Positions 1 through 5,837 are shown, numbered from the stretch's first letter. The stretch is DNA of 5,837 nucleotides from Pseudonocardiaceae bacterium (GCA_025937115.1 JAICSB010000236.1:1-5837), one strand, 5' to 3'. Made by a program: numbers and translations. The notes: generated by a model from the letters alone, not told the origin.

Positions 1-17
1 AGCAACGGGCGTTCGGG

Positions 18-1067
18 TCATGGACGCATGAGGGCGACGATGCGCTCCAAGTCGTCGACTGAGCCGAACTCGACGACTATGCGGCCCTTGCGACGACCTA
101 GTTCTACCTTCACGCAGGTGTCGAAGGCATCGGAAAGGTTCTCAGCGAGCTGCTCCAGTCCGGGTGCCCGCATCGGACGTGGTGCTGCCGGCTTCGGGGC
201 GCTCTGGGCGGGCTCCGTACGGCTGAGAGTGACCGCTTCCTCAGTGGCCCGAACCGATAGTCCTTCGGCGACGATCCGCGCCGCCAATGTCTCCTGAGCG
301 AACGACTCGTCCAGGCTGAGCAGTGCTCGGGCATGTCCAGCGGAGAGCACTCCGGCCGCAACCCGCCGCTGCACCGCGACCGGCAGCTTGAGTAGCCTGA
401 TGGTGTTGGTGATCACCGGGCGGCTGCGACCGATCCGGGACGCCAACTGCTCATGCGTTACCCCGAAGTCCTCCAAAAGCTGCTGGTAGGCGGCGGCTTC
501 CTCCAGCGGATTGAGCTGGACCCGGTGGATGTTCTCCAGCAGCGCGTCGCGCAGCATCGCGTCGTCTGCGGTGCCCCGTACGATCGCCGGGATGCAGTCC
601 AGTCCGGCCAGCTGCGCCGCCCGCCACCGCCGCTCACCCATGATCAACTCGTAGCGGCCCGTGCCGAGTTGCCCGATCGCCGGCTCAGCCGGCAGGTGCC
701 CGGTGGCCGGCTCAGCCGGCAGGTGTCCGATCGCCGGCTCAGCCGGCAGTGGGCGAACCACGATGGGCTGCAGCAGCCCGAATTCCCGGATCGAATGCGC
801 GAGCTCAGCCAGCGCATCCTCATCGAATACCTGCCGAGGCTGCCGAGGGTTGGGCACAATGGCCGCCATCGGCACCTCTTGGTAGACGGCACCGGCGACC
901 TGGCCAGTCGGGCTTTCCACCTGGCCGTCGGGGCGCAGCCGCGGCGCTGGATCACCTGGGACGCCGACCGGTCCGGTGGGGATCAGCGCCGCCAGCCCGC
1001 GACCGAGCCCGCCTTTACGCGGTACGGCAGCTGCCGGCTGGTGAGAAAGTGCGCTGCTGGGCGGCAT
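18..1067 (-). CDS. parB: ParB chromosome-partitioning protein (CTP-dependent DNA clamp)
   Basis: ParB binds parS sites near the origin, loads as a CTP-dependent sliding clamp and works with ParA to segregate new origins. The 349-residue product starts with a basic patch, [14 protein letters not shown] (17-30), typical of actinobacterial ParB. The ParB/Srx domain follows: NPRQPR at 73-78, [10 protein letters not shown] at 97-106, GERRWRAA at 144-151 and ENIHR at 178-182. These correspond to the CTP-binding motifs. A helix-turn-helix DNA-binding region is at about 204-236. A C-terminal dimerisation domain fills roughly the last 50 residues ([12 protein letters not shown] onward). The ATG overlaps the parA stop by 1 nt (TGATG) and has a good ribosome binding site, so translation is probably coupled to parA. 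Oddity: residues 106-132 are three copies of a nonapeptide, (P/H)LPAEPA(I/T)G, between the VVRP strand and [11 protein letters not shown], where relatives usually have only a few loop residues. The reading frame stays open. Only 17 bases lie downstream, so no terminator can be judged. Confidence 0.97.
   Translation of the reverse strand: MPPSSALSHQPAAAVPRKGGLGRGLAALIPTGPVGVPGDPAPRLRPDGQVESPTGQVAGAVYQEVPMAAIVPNPRQPRQVFDEDALAELAHSIREFGLLQPIVVRPLPAEPAIGHLPAEPATGHLPAEPAIGQLGTGRYELIMGERRWRAAQLAGLDCIPAIVRGTADDAMLRDALLENIHRVQLNPLEEAAAYQQLLEDFGVTHEQLASRIGRSRPVITNTIRLLKLPVAVQRRVAAGVLSAGHARALLSLDESFAQETLAARIVAEGLSVRATEEAVTLSRTEPAQSAPKPAAPRPMRAPGLEQLAENLSDAFDTCVKVELGRRKGRIVVEFGSVDDLERIVALMRP
672..752. 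repeat. Three tandem 27-bp repeats, each with a palindrome, inside parB
   Basis: Units lie at 672-698, 699-725 and 726-752 with few differences between them. Each contains the perfect interrupted palindrome GCCGGCT-C-AGCCGGC (679-693, 706-720, 733-747). The length is a multiple of three, so each unit adds nine residues, (P/H)LPAEPA(I/T)G, to ParB without shifting the frame. The near identity suggests recent duplication by slippage or recombination. Copy number may vary between strains. Confidence 0.93.
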
Positions 1068-2365
1068 CAGCGAGACACCTCCCGGTCAGCTGGACGGCCA
1101 TCGGCGCCCAGCGTGTGGTTGGGGACGCCGTGGTCCTGGTAGCGATGATCGTGCGCGATTTCCCGGGCAGCGTCGAGGTAGCTCAGCGCACCCCGCGAAC
1201 CGGGATCGTAGACCAGCACCGTCTGCCCGAAGCCCGGCGCTTCTGAGACCTTCACGCTGCGCGGGATCACGGTGCGCAGGACCTGGTCGCCGAAGTGTTC
1301 GCGGACCTCGGCGGTGACCTGGTCCGCCAGTTTCGTGCGCCCGTCGTACATCGTCAGCAGGATGGTGGACACCGTCAGTGCGGGGTTGAGGTGCGCCTGC
1401 ACCAGCTCGATGTTGCGGAGTAGCTGACCGAGCCCCTCCAGCGCGTAGTACTCACATTGAATCGGGATCAACACCTCAGGAGCGGCCACCAGCGCGTTCA
1501 CCGTGAGCAGTCCCAGCGACGGGGGGCAGTCGATGAAGACGTAGTCGACACCCAACTCGTCGAGTGCGACGTCGGACAGCGCCCGGCACAGCCGCGACTC
1601 CCGGGCCACCATGGACACCAGCTCGATCTCGGAGCCGGCGAGGTCGATGGTGGCGGGGATGCAGAGCAGGTTGGACGATTGCGGGCTCACTGCGACCGCG
1701 TCGATGATCCCGATCTCCCCGAGTAGTACCTCGTACACCGACGCGGTACCGGCTCGGTGATCGATACCCAGCGCGGTGGAAGCGTTTCCTTGCGGGTCCA
1801 GGTCAACCACGAGGGTGCGCAGGCCCTGCAGGGCCAGTCCAGCGGCAAGGTTGACCGTGCTCGTGGTCTTACCGACACCGCCCTTCTGGTTGGCCACCGC
1901 CAGTACCCGGCGCCGCGCCGGGCGAGGCAACTGGTCGGTGGGGTGCTTCACCCGAGTGGCCCGCTCCGCCTCCTCCGCGATCGGCGTCCACCCGACTCCG
2001 GAAGGCAGTGCGTGGGCTGAGACGCCTGCGGCGGCTTCAGGAGGGGCGCTGGGGAGGCAGGGCACGTGATGGGCTCCACTCTGTCTAATCGAGGGACTCT
2101 GTCTAGGCGAGGGCGCCGGGCGAATGAGGGCGTGCCGAGGTCCCGGTCTGACTAACGCGCCATCGGACGGCGCGGTTTCACGTGAAACACGCACAAGCGC
2201 TGCAGCGGGGAGCTCGCCGGGCTGTGACGTCAGGTCGTGTGCCGCAACGTCGTGGATTCCGCTGTCGGGTCGGGCCGCACTGTCCGCTCGGGCCGCCTTG
2301 TCCGCTCGGTCCGAACTGTCGGGTCGGGTTGCACCGTCGGGCCACTTCGGGGCGCTCACGCTCAC
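1067..2365 (-). CDS. parA: ParA/Soj chromosome-partitioning ATPase with long N-terminal extension
   Basis: ParA is a deviant Walker ATPase. ATP-bound dimers coat the nucleoid, and ParB stimulates hydrolysis, which drives movement of the origin. I place the start at the GTG at 2365. It overlaps the rsmG stop (GTGA) and has AAGGAGG 8 nt upstream, giving 432 residues. The open frame reaches back to 2467, but those codons lie inside rsmG. The ATPase domain is complete: deviant Walker A KGGVGKTT (161-168), LDPQGNAST (from 189) and the Walker B-like IDCPPSLG (278-285). [10 protein letters not shown] (127-136), just before the ATPase domain, resembles a conserved actinobacterial segment. Residues 1-126 are poorly conserved and rich in Ala, Pro, Arg, Ser and Asp. 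They include four hexapeptide repeats (11-34), VSRET (60-64) encoded by a parS-like site, and a second hexapeptide pair (85-96). Another GTG lies 6 nt downstream (2359), so the exact start could shift by two codons. Confidence 0.96.
   Translation of the reverse strand: MSVSAPKWPDGATRPDSSDRADKAARADSAARPDSGIHDVAAHDLTSQPGELPAAALVRVSRETAPSDGALVRPGPRHALIRPAPSPRQSPSIRQSGAHHVPCLPSAPPEAAAGVSAHALPSGVGWTPIAEEAERATRVKHPTDQLPRPARRRVLAVANQKGGVGKTTSTVNLAAGLALQGLRTLVVDLDPQGNASTALGIDHRAGTASVYEVLLGEIGIIDAVAVSPQSSNLLCIPATIDLAGSEIELVSMVARESRLCRALSDVALDELGVDYVFIDCPPSLGLLTVNALVAAPEVLIPIQCEYYALEGLGQLLRNIELVQAHLNPALTVSTILLTMYDGRTKLADQVTAEVREHFGDQVLRTVIPRSVKVSEAPGFGQTVLVYDPGSRGALSYLDAAREIAHDHRYQDHGVPNHTLGADGRPADREVSR
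1077..1083 (-). promoter_or_regulatory. parB ribosome binding site
   Basis: The minus strand reads GGGAGGT here, 9 nt before the parB ATG, inside the last codons of parA. It supports the ATG at 1067 that overlaps the parA stop codon. Confidence 0.75.
2078..2113. repeat. 18-bp direct repeat pair in parA
   Basis: Two adjacent 18-nt units, 2078-2095 and 2096-2113, match at 16 of 18 positions. They encode PSPRQS and PSIRQS (ParA residues 85-96) in the variable N-terminal region. The in-frame duplication has no effect on the ATPase domain. Confidence 0.88.
2174..2189. other. parS-like site within parA
   Basis: The plus strand reads GGTTTCACGTGAAACA, which matches the bacterial parS sequence TGTTTCACGTGAAACA at 15 of 16 positions; only the first base differs. 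The CACGTG core and both arms next to it are intact. It falls in the ParA reading frame and encodes VSRET (residues 60-64). It is a probable loading site for the ParB encoded just downstream. The assignment rests on sequence match and context only. Confidence 0.87.
2264..2335. repeat. Four degenerate 18-bp tandem repeats in parA
   Basis: Units lie at 2264-2281, 2282-2299, 2300-2317 and 2318-2335, with a partial fifth (2336-2344). On the plus strand each starts GTC and shares a G/C-rich core. On the coding strand they give [18 protein letters not shown] and SAARPD (ParA residues 11-34). This is low-complexity sequence near the ParA N-terminus, expected to be disordered. Confidence 0.85.
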
Positions 2366-3060
2366 CGATCCTTCCTCCTTCGTGCCTTCGCCGAGCGCGG
2401 GACACGCTGGGACAGCCGGCGCACCACGATGACCGTCGTCAGCGGGTGCACAATGTTGGCACCGCACTGCACGATCTCCACGGCCACCCCCCCGGCAGCC
2501 CGCACGGCGACAACGTCACGACTGGCCTCCTGGCCAGCACCGGCACCCTTGATCGCGAGCAGTCGGCCGCCCGGTGCCACCAGTGGCAGGCTCCAGCTCG
2601 CCAAGCGTCCCAGCGGGGCTACCGCTCGGGCAGTCACCACGTCGTTGCCGCCAAGCTCACCTCGAACCACCGGATCCTCGGCGCGCCCACGATGAACCTC
2701 GATGGTGAGCCCTAGCGCAGTGACTACCTCTCGCAACCAGGCCACCCGCCGGGCCATCGGCTCCAGCAGAACAATCGACAGGTCTGGACGGGCGAGCGCA
2801 AGAGGTATCCCCGGCAAACCCGCCCCGGAGCCGACGTCGAGGACCCGGCTGCCCTGCGGCACGAGTTCGGCCAGCACGGCGGAGTTGAGAAGGTGACGTT
2901 CCCACAACCGATCGCCTTCTCGGGGGCCGATGAGTCCCCTGTCGACTCCCGAGCTTGCGAGCAACGCCGCGTAGCGCTCGGCAAGTGGATACCGGTCACC
3001 GAACACCGTCTGAGCTGCGTCATGAGTGTCCGGCGACATCGGCTGTTTCACGTGGAACAT
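2362..3060 (-). CDS. rsmG: RsmG (GidB), 16S rRNA m7G527 methyltransferase
   Basis: RsmG transfers a methyl group from S-adenosylmethionine to N7 of G527 (E. coli numbering) in the 530 loop of 16S rRNA. In several bacteria its loss gives low-level streptomycin resistance. The 232-residue product has the expected length. GPREGDRLWERHLLNSA (45-61) is the conserved N-terminal block. The Rossmann SAM-binding motif is VLDVGSGAGLPG (73-84), followed by the acidic LLEP (98-101). RAVAPLGRL (145-153) and LLAIKG (167-172) are further family blocks. The C-terminal tail is basic (KARRRKDR). The ATG at 3060 gives MFHVKQ, encoded by a parS site, but has no clear Shine-Dalgarno sequence. A second ATG seven codons in (3039) is an alternative and would place parS just upstream of the gene. 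The stop overlaps the parA start by 4 nt. Confidence 0.95.
   Translation of the reverse strand: MFHVKQPMSPDTHDAAQTVFGDRYPLAERYAALLASSGVDRGLIGPREGDRLWERHLLNSAVLAELVPQGSRVLDVGSGAGLPGIPLALARPDLSIVLLEPMARRVAWLREVVTALGLTIEVHRGRAEDPVVRGELGGNDVVTARAVAPLGRLASWSLPLVAPGGRLLAIKGAGAGQEASRDVVAVRAAGGVAVEIVQCGANIVHPLTTVIVVRRLSQRVPRSAKARRRKDR
2374..2380 (-). promoter_or_regulatory. parA ribosome binding site (decides start)
   Basis: The minus strand reads AAGGAGG, 8 nt upstream of the GTG at 2365 and within the last codons of rsmG. It is the strongest Shine-Dalgarno match in the window. It selects the GTG start over upstream in-frame starts that would read deep into rsmG. Confidence 0.85.
3044..3059. other. 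parS centromere site at the start of rsmG
   Basis: The plus strand reads TGTTTCACGTGGAACA; its complement is TGTTCCACGTGAAACA. The complement fits the Bacillus subtilis parS consensus TGTTNCACGTGAAACA exactly, and it differs from the perfect palindrome at one position. It overlaps codons 1-6 of rsmG (MFHVKQ). The centre lies 870 bp from the second parS-like site in parA, close to the expected origin. Confidence 0.92.
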
Positions 3061-3098
3061 CGACCGTTCATGCAGCCTGCAGACAAGGTCCGAAGCGG

Positions 3099-3112
3099 CT
3101 CGGATGACCGAG
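3099..3112 (-). other. Small hairpin in the khpB-rsmG gap
   Basis: The 54-nt gap 3061-3114 is the longest between genes here. Two nt past the khpB stop codon it holds CTCGG-TCAT-CCGAG on the minus strand, a 5-bp stem with a 4-nt loop. No T-run follows, so it is a weak candidate for a terminator or RNA-end element. Nothing else is recognisable in the gap, including no clear rsmG ribosome binding site. Confidence 0.3.
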
Positions 3113-3114
3113 GC

Positions 3115-3687
3115 TCACGTAGTGGGGGACACCACGACGCAGCGTTGCGGCTCCTCACCCTCGCTCTCACTGCGCACCCCATCCACGGCCGCCACCGCGT
3201 CATGCACGATTTTCCGCTCGAAGGGAGTCATCGACTGCAACCGGACCGGCTCGCCACCGTCGAGTACCCGCTGCGCTATCGACCGGCTCAGCTCGCTGAG
3301 GTCATCTCGCCGAGTGGCCCGCCACTGAGCGATGTCGAGCATCAGCCGGCTGCGAGCTCCGGTCTGTTGCTGCACCGCTAGCCGGGTCAGCTCCTGGAGA
3401 GCTTCCAGCACCGTGCCGCGGGGCCCTACCAACTTCGCCAAGTCCGCTCCGCCATCGATGCTCACCATGGCTCGGCCGGCCTCGACGTCGAGATCGATAT
3501 CGCCGTCGTAATCGACCAGGTCGAGTAGTCGTTCGAGATAGTCACCGGCAGCGTCGCCCTCCTGAACGAGGAGCTCCTCGCTCGGCGGCGCGTTGCGCAC
3601 CGACTGGCCAGCCCCAACCTCGTCATCACTGTCAACCAGCGAGTTCGGTTCAGTCACCACTGCATCAGTCGCCAGCGTCTCCGCCAC
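3115..3687 (-). CDS. khpB: KhpB/Jag KH-R3H RNA-binding protein
   Basis: This is the cytoplasmic RNA-binding protein called Jag, KhpB or EloR in Firmicutes, where it partners KhpA and affects cell elongation. The role in actinobacteria is less clear. The 190-residue product has an acidic, probably disordered N-terminus (1-45) in place of the Jag_N domain found in Firmicutes proteins. The KH domain is at about 50-120 with the GPRG loop (88-91), which fits the KH GxxG motif. The R3H domain is at about 123-187 with the defining Arg158-x3-His162 pair in MTPFERKIVH (153-162). The start is the GTG at 3687, chosen for the strong AGGAG site 6 nt upstream. It lies 29 nt after yidC, the usual neighbour (spoIIIJ-jag pair), and is probably cotranscribed with it. 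Confidence 0.93.
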   Translation of the reverse strand: MAETLATDAVVTEPNSLVDSDDEVGAGQSVRNAPPSEELLVQEGDAAGDYLERLLDLVDYDGDIDLDVEAGRAMVSIDGGADLAKLVGPRGTVLEALQELTRLAVQQQTGARSRLMLDIAQWRATRRDDLSELSRSIAQRVLDGGEPVRLQSMTPFERKIVHDAVAAVDGVRSESEGEEPQRCVVVSPTT

Positions 3688-3693
3688 AACTGT

Positions 3694-3698
3694 CTCCT
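3694..3698 (-). promoter_or_regulatory. khpB ribosome binding site
   Basis: The minus strand reads AGGAG within GAGAGGAGA, 6 nt before the GTG at 3687, in the 29-nt yidC-khpB gap. It fixes the GTG start. Confidence 0.75.
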
Positions 3699-3716
3699 CT
3701 CCGGGCGATCGCGCCC

Positions 3717-4838
3717 TCAGCGGCGCTTCCGGTTGGTCTTCTTCCGCGGTCGTGGCCGCTGCTGGATCATGCCAGGTGGCGCGGAGCCGTCCGCGCGCGC
3801 CGAGCCTTGAGCGCCCGAGGAACCTTCTGGGGAGCCAGACTGGGTCGGTCCCACCCCCTTCGAGACAACCCCGTTCGACCCCGCGCCTGAACCCACTTCT
3901 TCCGGATCCACTGGTGTTGCGGCCTCATGATCCACCGCACCAGCGGTGTCCCGCTTCGCACGCAATGGCTTCTGGCCTGGCCGGGGACCCAGCGCCTGCC
4001 GCTGGGCGATCGCGACCTCTTTCTTCTCGGCGTCCTCAGCCTCGATCTTCTGGTACACCACGCGCTGCTGGGCAAGTGTCCACAGGTTGTTGGACAGCCA
4101 GTACAGCAGGATCGCCAACGGGAAGAACGGGCCACCGGCCACCACACCGAGCGGGAACAGCCACACCATGAGCTTGTTCATCATGGCCGCCTGCGGGTTG
4201 GCGGCGATCTGCGCGGGGTTCTGCCGCGCCACCGACTGCTTGGCGGTGAGGTGGGTAAGGACACCGGCCACGATGGTCAGCGGCACAGCCACCACAGCGA
4301 TCTGCCACCGGGAGATATCCGCCCCGTACCGGGTCAGCAACTCCGTCGGTTCGGTGATGAACGCCGACAGCGGCACCCCGAACACGCGCGCGTCCAGGAA
4401 CGACTGCACATCCAGTGCGCTGAACACGTAGTTAGCGGTCTGGCGGTTCAACTCGGGACTCAGCCCCGGCCGGTTGAACGAGCGCAGCACGTGGAACAGA
4501 CCGATGAACACCGGGATCTGCACCAGCACCGGCAGGCAGCCACCCAACGGGTTGACCCCGTGCTCGGACTGCAGCTTCTGCATCTCGGCGGCCATCTTCG
4601 TGCGGTCGTCGCCGTACTTCTTCTTCAGCTTCTGGATCTCCGGCGCGAACTCCTGCATCTTGCGCATCGAACGCACCTGGCTGACGAACGGCTTGAACAG
4701 CACCGCGCGCAACGTGAACACCAGGAACACCACGGCCAGGGCCCAGGCGAAGCCATTGCCCGGACCAAGCACGTAGCCGAAAGCCTTGTGCCAAAACCAC
4801 AAGATGGCCGACACCGGGTAGTAGATGAAGTTCAGCAC
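3717..4838 (-). CDS. yidC: YidC/Oxa1 family membrane protein insertase
   Basis: YidC inserts membrane proteins into the cytoplasmic membrane, alone or with SecYEG. The 373-residue product is the short Gram-positive type without the large periplasmic domain of E. coli YidC. It starts MLNFIYYPVSAILWFWHK, as is usual in actinobacteria. The membrane core has hydrophobic segments at about 30-50, 98-118, 178-198 and 223-257 (probably two). Arg44 in TLRAVLFKP fits the position of the conserved groove arginine. Residues 56-93 form the charged cytoplasmic helical hairpin, followed by GGCLPVLVQIPVFIGL (99-114), a family signature. Residues 270-373 are a hydrophilic Gly/Ser/Pro-rich tail ending in RPRPRKKTNRKRR, probably cytoplasmic and able to contact the ribosome. 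The GTG start overlaps the yidD stop by 1 nt (TAGTG). YidD, which helps insertion, is directly upstream. Confidence 0.97.
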   Translation of the reverse strand: MLNFIYYPVSAILWFWHKAFGYVLGPGNGFAWALAVVFLVFTLRAVLFKPFVSQVRSMRKMQEFAPEIQKLKKKYGDDRTKMAAEMQKLQSEHGVNPLGGCLPVLVQIPVFIGLFHVLRSFNRPGLSPELNRQTANYVFSALDVQSFLDARVFGVPLSAFITEPTELLTRYGADISRWQIAVVAVPLTIVAGVLTHLTAKQSVARQNPAQIAANPQAAMMNKLMVWLFPLGVVAGGPFFPLAILLYWLSNNLWTLAQQRVVYQKIEAEDAEKKEVAIAQRQALGPRPGQKPLRAKRDTAGAVDHEAATPVDPEEVGSGAGSNGVVSKGVGPTQSGSPEGSSGAQGSARADGSAPPGMIQQRPRPRKKTNRKRR

Positions 4839-5170
4839 TACGTCTCACTCTCGGCGTGGGAGCGGGGTGATCTCACTGGAGGGACCGGGTCCACCCCTCC
4901 AGGGTGCCAGGGTCCGCAGCGAAGTAACCGTCGCGCCGTCCACCACGACCCACGCAGCATCCCGTGCACGGTCAGTGCCTCAATCGCGTACGCGCTGCAG
5001 CTCGGGAAAAACCGGCAGGTCGGCGGCAACGCCGGGGAGATCCACTGGCGATAGAACCGCAAGACCACCACCAGCAGCCGAACCACCGGGCCAGTTGCGA
5101 CAACCGAGCTGATCTCCCGCGTCGGAGGCGGTGACACGGGCGGTTGCGCCCCGGGAGGCCGGCCCGTCAT
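4838..5170 (-). CDS. yidD: YidD membrane protein insertion efficiency factor
   Basis: This is a small membrane-associated protein (DUF37/haemolytic-domain family) that improves YidC-dependent insertion in E. coli; its mechanism is unknown. The 110-residue product has a Pro-rich N-terminus (1-20), a hydrophobic stretch (28-37) and the diagnostic core: [12 protein letters not shown] (39-50), [14 protein letters not shown] (52-65), HG (69-70), then [17 protein letters not shown] (81-97). Cys52, Cys58 and Cys85 are the conserved cysteines. The ATG overlaps the rnpA stop (ATGA, 4 nt) and the stop overlaps the yidC start, so expression is probably coupled on both sides. Confidence 0.95.
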   Translation of the reverse strand: MTGRPPGAQPPVSPPPTREISSVVATGPVVRLLVVVLRFYRQWISPALPPTCRFFPSCSAYAIEALTVHGMLRGSWWTARRLLRCGPWHPGGVDPVPPVRSPRSHAESET

Positions 5171-5589
5171 CGTCGCTTGCCAGGGTCTGCCGCGCTCGAG
5201 GCGCTCACCGCACGGGAGCTCAGGAGCCGCCGCAGTGCGCCGTCGAGGTCATCACCCAGCGCCGCGCTACTCGCGCCGGCCGACGAAGGTAGCGCCCGCA
5301 CGACCACGAACGATCCAGCTGGAAGCACCGCCAACCGGGACCGCATGAGATGGCGCAACCGGCGCTGCACGCGGTGCCGGACCACCGACCCACCGACCGT
5401 CCGACCGACCACAAATCCCACTTTGGGACCCGACGTTGAGCTCACCGCCGGACTCACTGGCGGTGGCGTATCGGTGGAGCCGACACAGGCCAGGTGCACG
5501 ACGAGGGAACCCCGAGCCGCCCGGCGGCCCCGCTGCACCCCCGTCGCGAAGTCGTCGCGGCGGGTCAGTCGGGCGGCAGCGGGCAGCAA
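5167..5589 (-). CDS. rnpA: Ribonuclease P protein component (C5)
   Basis: RnpA is the protein subunit that helps the RNase P RNA remove 5' leaders from precursor tRNAs. The 140-residue product opens with [14 protein letters not shown] (1-14), the typical family N-terminus. [20 protein letters not shown] (56-75) leads into RRLRHLMR (76-83), which is the basic RNR helix. Histidine stands where many bacteria have the asparagine of RNR, as in other actinobacteria. VVVRALPSS is the usual C-terminal strand. A Ser/Pro/Thr-rich loop (38-55) and a Ser/Ala-rich tail are poorly conserved. The start is TTG with no clear Shine-Dalgarno sequence. No start codon lies further upstream in frame, and later ones fall inside conserved sequence. 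It lies 25 nt after rpmH, the standard pairing. Confidence 0.95.
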   Translation of the reverse strand: MLPAAARLTRRDDFATGVQRGRRAARGSLVVHLACVGSTDTPPPVSPAVSSTSGPKVGFVVGRTVGGSVVRHRVQRRLRHLMRSRLAVLPAGSFVVVRALPSSAGASSAALGDDLDGALRRLLSSRAVSASSAADPGKRR

Positions 5590-5614
5590 CGCGAGATATC
5601 CGGCGCGAGAAGGC

Positions 5615-5758
5615 TTAGGCCGACAACTCGATGCGACCCTTGCGGCGCCGGGCCGCCAGGATCGCGCGCCCCGCGCGGGTACGCATGCGCAGCCGGAACC
5701 CGTGGGTCCTCGCGCGGCGACGGTTGTTCGGCTGGAACGTACGCTTGCCCTTGCTCAC
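5615..5758 (-). CDS. rpmH: 50S ribosomal protein L34 (bL34)
   Basis: This is a small, highly basic protein of the large ribosomal subunit. The 47-residue product from the GTG at 5758 begins [20 protein letters not shown] and continues [21 protein letters not shown], the family signature over nearly its whole length, ending RIELSA. The open frame extends upstream to a TTG at 5812. Those 18 extra residues do not resemble L34, while the GTG has a good ribosome binding site, so the shorter form is preferred. It is the first gene of the string seen here. Its promoter is probably upstream of the window edge, towards dnaA. Confidence 0.97.
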   Translation of the reverse strand: MSKGKRTFQPNNRRRARTHGFRLRMRTRAGRAILAARRRKGRIELSA

Positions 5759-5766
5759 GGCTGTCG

Positions 5767-5773
5767 TTCTCCC
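5767..5773 (-). promoter_or_regulatory. rpmH ribosome binding site (decides start)
   Basis: The minus strand reads GGGAGAA, ending 8 nt before the GTG at 5758. It supports the 47-residue L34 over the longer open frame from 5812. Confidence 0.7.
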
Positions 5774-5817
5774 GGTGCTGTGGTGCGCGTCGCCATGGGC
5801 GAGGGCGCGCAAGAATG

Positions 5818-5833
5818 CCCGCCGGTGGGCGGG
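5818..5833 (-). other. GC-rich hairpin upstream of rpmH
   Basis: The minus strand reads CCCGCC-CACC-GGCGGG, a 6-bp all-GC stem with a 4-nt loop, about 60 nt before the rpmH start. No T-run follows. It could be part of the rpmH leader RNA, the end of a transcript, or chance in GC-rich sequence. No convincing -10/-35 pair is visible in 5759-5837. Confidence 0.35.
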
Positions 5834-5837
5834 AGAC

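Noticed and set aside
672..752. CRISPR array or integrated element at the parB repeat
   Set aside because: The 27-bp units are directly adjacent with no spacers and keep the parB frame, so this is a coding tandem repeat.
453..1246. Long plus-strand open frames opposite parB and the end of parA
   Set aside because: They are antisense to well-supported genes, low in complexity and match no family. They are expected shadows in GC-rich DNA.
2063..2068. CACGTG core in parA
   Set aside because: The flanking bases do not match the parS arms on either side.
2366..2467. Upstream extension of ParA to 466 residues
   Set aside because: The extra codons lie within rsmG, and the strong AAGGAGG with a GTGA stop-start overlap points to the start at 2365.
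4076..4084. GTGTCCACA, one base off a DnaA box
   Set aside because: It is a single copy inside yidC, where it encodes conserved residues, with no cluster of boxes and no AT-rich region. The origin is expected beyond the right edge.
4483..4498. CACGTGGAACA in yidC resembling half of a parS site
   Set aside because: Only one arm matches (about 11 of 16 positions) and the sequence encodes the conserved LFHVLR of YidC. Probably chance.
3927..5054. 375-residue plus-strand open frame opposite yidC and yidD
   Set aside because: It mirrors conserved YidC and YidD codons, is rich in His/Arg/Gln and has no recognisable domain.

Overview
The window is GC-rich and carries eight protein genes, all on the minus strand and packed head to tail. 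Read in the direction of transcription (high to low coordinate) they are rpmH, rnpA, yidD, yidC, khpB/jag, rsmG, parA and parB. This is the conserved gene string on one side of the chromosomal replication origin (oriC) in Actinomycetota. High GC, frequent GTG starts (four of eight) plus one TTG, an actinobacterial style of YidC, and parS sites in rsmG and parA all fit that phylum. The YidC and ParA sequences look closest to Mycobacteriales/Pseudonocardiales-type proteins. That placement is from memory of family sequences and is not firm. oriC and dnaA should lie just past the right edge (beyond 5837); neither is in the window.

Right third (5837 to 4838): a short leader with a small hairpin, then L34 (rpmH), the RNase P protein (rnpA) and YidD. 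Middle (4838 to 3115): the YidC insertase with a long basic tail, then the KH-R3H RNA-binding protein KhpB/Jag. Left half (3060 to 18): the 16S rRNA methyltransferase RsmG, then the chromosome segregation pair ParA and ParB.

Four junctions overlap: rnpA/yidD by 4 nt, yidD/yidC by 1 nt, rsmG/parA by 4 nt and parA/parB by 1 nt. The largest gap between genes is 54 nt, so translational coupling and one or a few long transcripts are likely. No stretch over 300 nt lacks a gene.

The genes form three functional groups: ribosome and RNA maturation (L34, RNase P protein, RsmG, KhpB), membrane protein insertion (YidD, YidC), and origin segregation (ParA, ParB and two parS-like sites inside coding sequence). 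I find no unknown defence, mobile or biosynthetic system. What departs from the ordinary is in the segregation genes. ParB has three tandem 27-bp units, each with a perfect palindrome, inserted inside its CTP-binding domain. ParA has a long low-complexity N-terminal extension with two separate sets of in-frame 18-bp repeats. The parS sites are written into the first codons of rsmG and into the ParA extension.
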